From contig JAEWHT010000255.1 of NCBI GenBank assembly GCA_023387695.1, positions 1 through 45,125 of the forward strand: 45,125 nt of DNA, read 5' to 3'. The stretch is from Pseudomonadota bacterium (GTDB taxonomy: Bacteria > Pseudomonadota > Alphaproteobacteria > Rhizobiales > Xanthobacteraceae). Every line of letters starts with the position of its first letter. Position 1 is the stretch's first letter. The notes below the pieces were generated by a model, which worked only from the letters and a program-made list of their open reading frames with translations, was not told the DNA's origin and did not search any database. The position numbers were made by a program, and so were the translations under genes. Below, piece by piece: positions 41,314 to 45,125 of this stretch.

Positions 41314-41808
41314 TCAGGTAAAGCCAGCGAGGATCTGGAGCAACCGCTCCCGATTCTCCTTGCCGATCTTCTCCTCGACATGCCGCTCGTGCTCGGCGGC
41401 GAGCCGTTTGAATTTTGCCAAGGCCGTCTCGCCTGAACCGGTGAGGTGCAGCGCATGCGAGCGTCGGTCGGTCTTCGACTTGATTCGCTTCACCAGCTTG
41501 CGCTGCTCGAGGCTGTCGAGCAAATGCACCAGCCGGGCGCGCTCGATGCCGAGCCGTTTTGCGACCGCCATCTGCGACAGGCCGGGATTGGCGCCGATCA
41601 CCGTCAGCACCGAATATTGCGTCGGCCGGATGTCGACGTCACCGAGCGTCTTGATGAAATCCTGAAAGATCCAGATCTGGAAACGCCGCACCGCATAGCC
41701 GGCGTGGCCGACCAGTGCATCGAGGCCGATCTCGTCCGCGTCGATCCGCCGCGCCGCGCCATTGCCGGCGCGTTTGCGGGGGGAAGTCTGGGCTGCGGTC
41801 GTCGTCAC
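41314..41808 (-). CDS. MarR-family regulator, divergent from feruloyl-CoA synthase
   Basis: 164 residues from GTG 41808 (GGAG 8 bases upstream; the ATG at 41829 has no site). The winged helix is at about 66-130: RPTQYSVLTVIGANPGLSQM, AVAKRLGIERARLVHLLDSL and RRSHALHLTGSG. Helical ends (AGYAVRRFQIWIFQDFIKTL and KRLAAEHERHVEEKIGKEN) dimerise. Divergent from fcs, with two palindromes between. By analogy with FerC/CouR it may repress the hydroxycinnamate genes and release on feruloyl- or coumaroyl-CoA; the effector is inferred. atzF lies 194 bp downstream on the same strand. Confidence 0.9.
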   Translation of the reverse strand: MTTTAAQTSPRKRAGNGAARRIDADEIGLDALVGHAGYAVRRFQIWIFQDFIKTLGDVDIRPTQYSVLTVIGANPGLSQMAVAKRLGIERARLVHLLDSLEQRKLVKRIKSKTDRRSHALHLTGSGETALAKFKRLAAEHERHVEEKIGKENRERLLQILAGFT

Positions 41809-41838
41809 ATCGTGTCTCCTGCCGGCCAACCTTAGCGC

Positions 41839-41879
41839 TTCGCTTCCGGAAGCGAAAGATTGTTGTTGACGACAACAAT
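41839..41879. promoter_or_regulatory. Two palindromes, candidate operators of MarR/fcs
   Basis: TTCGCTTCCGGAAGCGAA (41839-41856) is a perfect 18-bp palindrome. ATTGTTGT-TGACG-ACAACAAT (41859-41879) is an 8-bp perfect inverted repeat with a 5-bp spacer, the usual MarR geometry. They lie side by side in the 150-bp divergent gap. Binding at either could control both marR and fcs. Sequence shows the symmetry; binding is inferred. Confidence 0.6.
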
Positions 41880-41958
41880 TGCCGTGCTCAACATTATGCC
41901 AACGCGGCCCGGAACGAGGCCGCGACCGATCCCGGACGTCCCGGGCGAGGAGGAAACC

Positions 41959-43809
41959 ATGATGTCAGCCACCCGCGGTGACGCTTCGAGCCTGTTCGCT
42001 ACGCCAAGGACCGTCGCCGAGCATCGCACTGACGGCAGCATCCTGTTGCGCTCGCCAGATCTCTTGCGCGACAGCGCGCGCTGCATCGGTGATTGGCTGG
42101 AGCATTTTGCGCGGCAGATGCCGGACAAGATCTTTCTTGCTGAACGAGACGGTGCGGATGCGCCCTGGGCCACCATGACTTACGCGGGTGCCTTGCGGCG
42201 GGTGCGTGCGGCAGCCTCGTGGATCCTGGCGCAAGGGCTCAGCGCGGAGCGCCCAATTGTCATTCTCTCCGACAATAGCATCGATCACGCGCTGCTTGCG
42301 CTGGCAGCCCAGCATGTCGGCGTCCCCTCAGCCGCGATCTCGCCGGCCTATTCCTTGTTGTCGAAAGATTTGGACAAGCTAAAGAGCATGATCGACCTGC
42401 TGCAGCCGGGCGCGATCTATGTCTCCGCGACAAAGCTGTTTGCGGCGGCGCTCGCTGCGATCAAGCCGCTGCACAATGCGCAGATTATCAGTGGCAAGGC
42501 CGGCGACGCCGAAGCGTTGGCCTTCCGCACCATCGCTGCAACGGACGAGACGCCCGATGTCGCCAAGGCCTTCGCCGCGGTGACGCCGGACACGATCGCC
42601 AAATTCCTGTTCACCTCCGGCTCGACCGGCACGCCCAAGGCGGTCATCAACACCCAGCGCATGCTGACCTCGAGCCAGCAGGCCAAGGCGCAGACCTGGA
42701 CGTTTCTTGAACAGAGCGGCGACGATCTCGTCATTCTCGACTGGCTGCCCTGGAGCCATACCTTCGGCGCCAACCATAATTTCAATCTCGTTCTGCGCAA
42801 CGGTGGTTCGCTTTATATCGACGGCGGCAAGCCTGCGCCCGGGCTGTTTGCGACGTCGCTGGCTAACCTCAAAAGCGTGATGCCGACGGTCTATTTCAAC
42901 GTGCCGCGTGGCTTCGACATGCTGATCGCGGCGCTGCGCAGCGACGAAGAACTGCGCCGCCGCTTCTTCAGCGAGGTGAAGTTCGCCTTCTATGCCGGTG
43001 CCGCGTTGCCGCAAAATCTGTGGGATGCGCTGGAGGAGCTCTCGATCAAGACCGTCGGCCGCGCTCTGCCGATGGTCTCGGCCTGGGGCTCGACGGAGAC
43101 CTCGCCGCTCGCGACCGACTGTCATTACCTCGCCGAGCGCTCCGGCAATATCGGTGTGCCGATTCCCGGAACGGAGCTGAAGCTGGTCACATCAGGTGAC
43201 AAGCTGGAGGTGCGGGTGCGTGGCCCCAACGTCACGCCGGGCTATTGGAAGGCGCCGGAGTTGACGAAGCAGGCGTTTGACGAGGAAGGATTCTACCTCA
43301 TCGGCGACGCCGTGAAGCTGGCCGATGCCGACCGGCCAGAGCGCGGTCTGTTCTTCGATGGACGTGTCGCCGAGGACTTCAAGCTCAATTCCGGCACCTG
43401 GGTCAGCGTCGGCACGTTGCGTGTTGCCGGTATCGCAGCGCTGGCGCCGCTCGCGCAGGATATCGTCGTTGCCGGTCATGGCGGCGATGAGGTGCGGTTT
43501 TTGGTGTTCCCGAACATTGCCGCTTGTCGCGCGCATGCCGGCTTGTCGGAAACGGCTGGCGTGAATGACGTGCTGACGCACGACAAGGTGCGGACTGCAA
43601 TTGCGCAGGGGTTGGCAAAGCTGAAGCAGCAGGGCGCCAATTCCTCCGGCCACGCCACCCGCGCGCTGCTGCTCAGCGACCTTCCGTCGGTCGACGGCGG
43701 CGAGATCACCGACAAGGGCTATATCAATCAGCGTGCCGTGCTGACGCGGCGAGCGGATGCCGTGACGCGGTTGAATGACGATGCGTCGGCCGAGTGGATT
43801 GGGCTGTAG
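41959..43809 (+). CDS. fcs: Feruloyl-CoA synthase (AMP-forming acyl-CoA ligase)
   Basis: 616 residues from ATG 41959, with GAGGAGGAAA just upstream. ANL-superfamily motifs: TSGSTGTPKAVINTQ (219-233), NVPRGF, AWGSTETSPLA (375-385), FYLIGDAVKL, and the C-terminal catalytic Lys in GEITDKGYINQ. The N-terminus (FATPRTVAEHRTDGSILLRS) is typical of feruloyl-CoA synthases, which activate ferulate, coumarate or caffeate with CoA. A divergent MarR gene and a downstream tannase/feruloyl esterase gene agree with this. No enoyl-CoA hydratase or vanillin dehydrogenase gene is in the window. Confidence 0.87.
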   Translation: MMSATRGDASSLFATPRTVAEHRTDGSILLRSPDLLRDSARCIGDWLEHFARQMPDKIFLAERDGADAPWATMTYAGALRRVRAAASWILAQGLSAERPIVILSDNSIDHALLALAAQHVGVPSAAISPAYSLLSKDLDKLKSMIDLLQPGAIYVSATKLFAAALAAIKPLHNAQIISGKAGDAEALAFRTIAATDETPDVAKAFAAVTPDTIAKFLFTSGSTGTPKAVINTQRMLTSSQQAKAQTWTFLEQSGDDLVILDWLPWSHTFGANHNFNLVLRNGGSLYIDGGKPAPGLFATSLANLKSVMPTVYFNVPRGFDMLIAALRSDEELRRRFFSEVKFAFYAGAALPQNLWDALEELSIKTVGRALPMVSAWGSTETSPLATDCHYLAERSGNIGVPIPGTELKLVTSGDKLEVRVRGPNVTPGYWKAPELTKQAFDEEGFYLIGDAVKLADADRPERGLFFDGRVAEDFKLNSGTWVSVGTLRVAGIAALAPLAQDIVVAGHGGDEVRFLVFPNIAACRAHAGLSETAGVNDVLTHDKVRTAIAQGLAKLKQQGANSSGHATRALLLSDLPSVDGGEITDKGYINQRAVLTRRADAVTRLNDDASAEWIGL

Positions 43810-43901
43810 CGGTCGAAGCATCTCCAGCCCTCGTGCCCCGGGGCCTAGCCCGCTCACGTTGCGCCAGGTCCCGGCTTGCAAAAATGGGAAACCCAAGTAA
43901 T

Positions 43902-43924
43902 AATTATAGCACATAACTATAATT
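43902..43924. promoter_or_regulatory. AT-rich palindrome before the esterase gene
   Basis: AATTATAG-CACATAA-CTATAATT is an 8-bp perfect inverted repeat ending directly before GGGAGG (43925-43930), the ribosome site of the esterase gene. It is AT-rich in a GC-rich window. Its position fits a repressor operator over the promoter or start region. The sequence differs from the palindromes at 41839-41879, so a different regulator may act. Confidence 0.55.
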
Positions 43925-43936
43925 GGGAGGCCGCCC

Positions 43937-45125
43937 GTGAGGACTGGCTTGAGATCGACCGCTGCGTTGGCCGTTCTTCTTGGATCGACCGTATTGGCCC
44001 GCGCCGAGGGCGAAGCCTGCTCGCCGGTGACCACCGCCTCGCTTGCCGTCTCTGGCGTCGAGATCACGGGATCAAAGACGCAGGAAGCAGCCAACGGGCT
44101 GCCTAAGCATTGCATCGTAACCGGGATCGCCAACCAGCGCACTGGCGCGGACGGAAAATCCTATGCGATCCAGTTCGAATTGCGGCTGCCGGCCGAATGG
44201 AACGGCCGTTTCCTGCACCAGGTGAACGGCGGCAATGACGGTGTCGTCGTGCCCGCGTTGGGCGACAAGCCTGACGGCTTCGCCTCCGGCGGCTCGGTGC
44301 CGCTGGCACGCGGCTTTGCCGTGCTGTCGTCCGACAGCGGACATTCCGGTTCGGACCCCGCGAACAAGTCGCTGGGTCTGACCGCGGGGGCAGCCTTTGG
44401 GCTCGATCCGCAGGCCCGGCGCGACTACGGCTATGCCGCCGATATGACGCTGTCGCCGGTCGCCAAGACAATCATCGCGCTGCATTATGGCCGCAAGCCC
44501 GATCGCTCCTACATGGCTGGCTGCTCCAACGGCGGACGCCACGCCATGGTCGCGGCCTCGCGCATGCCGGAAAACTACGACGGTTTTCTCGTCGGCAATC
44601 CCGGCTTCGATCTGCCGCGCGCCGCGATACAGCACGCCTGGGATGTGCAGGCCTTCCTGAAGGCTGATCCGGACTTGCGCAAATCGATCACCAAGGAAGA
44701 TGCGCAACTCATTGCTTCGCGCATCACGGAAGCCTGCGACGCGCTCGATGGCGTCAAGGATGGGCTGACCGCCAATCTCGCGGCGTGCCAGAAGGCGTTT
44801 GATTTCAAGAGCCTCGTTTGCGCGCCGGGTCAAACCAATGCGTGCCTGCCTGAGGCGAAGGTCGATGCGCTGAAGACGAGCCTTGCCGGACCAAAGAATT
44901 CGAAGGGTGAGGCGCTCTATTCCGATTGGCCGCTTGACGGTGGTATCGGCACCGGCAATTGGCGTGCCTGGAAGGTCGAGAGCCCGGTCGCGCCATGGAA
45001 CAACTATCCGATCATCGCCACCATGGGCGCGGCGTCCCTGAACTACATCTTTTCGACGCCGCCGGTTGCGGTCGAAGGCAGCAATGACAAGCTCGTCGAG
45101 GCCCTGAAGGCTTACGATTTCGACA
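43937..45125 (+). CDS. Tannase/feruloyl esterase family, C-terminus cut by window edge
   Basis: 396 codons visible, from GTG 43937 with GGGAGG 6 bases upstream. A signal peptide (STAALAVLLGSTVLARAEGE) exports it. Family marks: WNGRFLHQVNGGNDG, SSDSGHSG, RRDYGYAADM and the nucleophile GCSNGGR (195-201, Ser197, Cys196 which pairs with the cysteine before the catalytic His in this family). The catalytic Asp and His lie beyond the edge. It would release ferulate or gallate from plant esters in the periplasm, supplying the feruloyl-CoA synthase encoded 128 bp upstream. Confidence 0.9.
   Translation, partial: MRTGLRSTAALAVLLGSTVLARAEGEACSPVTTASLAVSGVEITGSKTQEAANGLPKHCIVTGIANQRTGADGKSYAIQFELRLPAEWNGRFLHQVNGGNDGVVVPALGDKPDGFASGGSVPLARGFAVLSSDSGHSGSDPANKSLGLTAGAAFGLDPQARRDYGYAADMTLSPVAKTIIALHYGRKPDRSYMAGCSNGGRHAMVAASRMPENYDGFLVGNPGFDLPRAAIQHAWDVQAFLKADPDLRKSITKEDAQLIASRITEACDALDGVKDGLTANLAACQKAFDFKSLVCAPGQTNACLPEAKVDALKTSLAGPKNSKGEALYSDWPLDGGIGTGNWRAWKVESPVAPWNNYPIIATMGAASLNYIFSTPPVAVEGSNDKLVEALKAYDFD

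Noticed and set aside
43839..43860. Rho-independent terminator after fcs
   Set aside because: A small GCCCCGGGGC palindrome is present but without a T-tract; too weak to call.
1..45125. tRNA, rRNA, CRISPR arrays, prophage or toxin-antitoxin genes
   Set aside because: No matching structure, repeat-spacer pattern or protein family was found on either strand by reading.

Overview
The window is GC-rich chromosomal DNA of an alphaproteobacterium. Gene content (sox cluster, CcdA/TlpA pair, peptide-type ABC transporter next to AtzE-like amidase, feruloyl-CoA synthase) and several intergenic palindromic repeats point to Bradyrhizobium or a close relative. That assignment is an inference from family resemblance; no rRNA or marker gene is present. 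I see no tRNA, rRNA, CRISPR array, transposase or prophage gene.

Layout. 1-1053: an MFS transporter cut by the left edge. 1.3-6.9 kb, minus strand: sulfur oxidation, soxX-soxY-soxZ-soxA-soxK-soxB, then a persulfide dioxygenase-rhodanese fusion and a 53-residue protein. 7.1-9.9 kb: a DUF938 methyltransferase and a prolyl oligopeptidase. 10.1-14.0 kb: two MFS transporters, a VOC-fold protein and a carboxymuconolactone decarboxylase-like protein. 14.1-16.6 kb: two different acyl-CoA dehydrogenases in tandem. 16.8-21.3 kb, minus strand: amino-acid ABC binding protein, L,D-transpeptidase, a duplicated membrane protein, and a TlpA-like thioredoxin with CcdA. 21.5-28.1 kb, minus strand: an ECF sigma factor, then a signalling block of TRAP-type binding protein, membrane histidine kinase, REC-DUF3369-histidine kinase and OmpR-type regulator. 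28.3-30.9 kb: an orphan UgpB-like binding protein and an APH-fold protein.

31.2-41.1 kb is the most coherent unit. A peptide/nickel-type ABC transporter (binding protein, two permeases, fused double ATPase) runs without a clear break into AtzG-, AtzE- and AtzH-like genes and a GntR regulator. A convergent allophanate hydrolase (AtzF-like) follows. Both the operon and atzF carry a sigma-54 -24/-12 promoter with exact GG-N10-GC spacing. Together they look like a nitrogen-scavenging route that imports a compound and strips ammonia from carboxybiuret-like intermediates. No ring-opening or biuret-forming enzyme is present, so the imported substrate is unknown.

41.3-45.1 kb: a MarR regulator divergent from feruloyl-CoA synthase, followed by a tannase/feruloyl esterase cut by the right edge. 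This is a hydroxycinnamate unit with clear palindromes in its control regions.

Between these blocks lie at least ten inverted-repeat intergenic elements of several families. Two are copies of the same element of about 150 bp (18702-18850 and 29699-29848), and one supplies the stop codon of an MFS gene.
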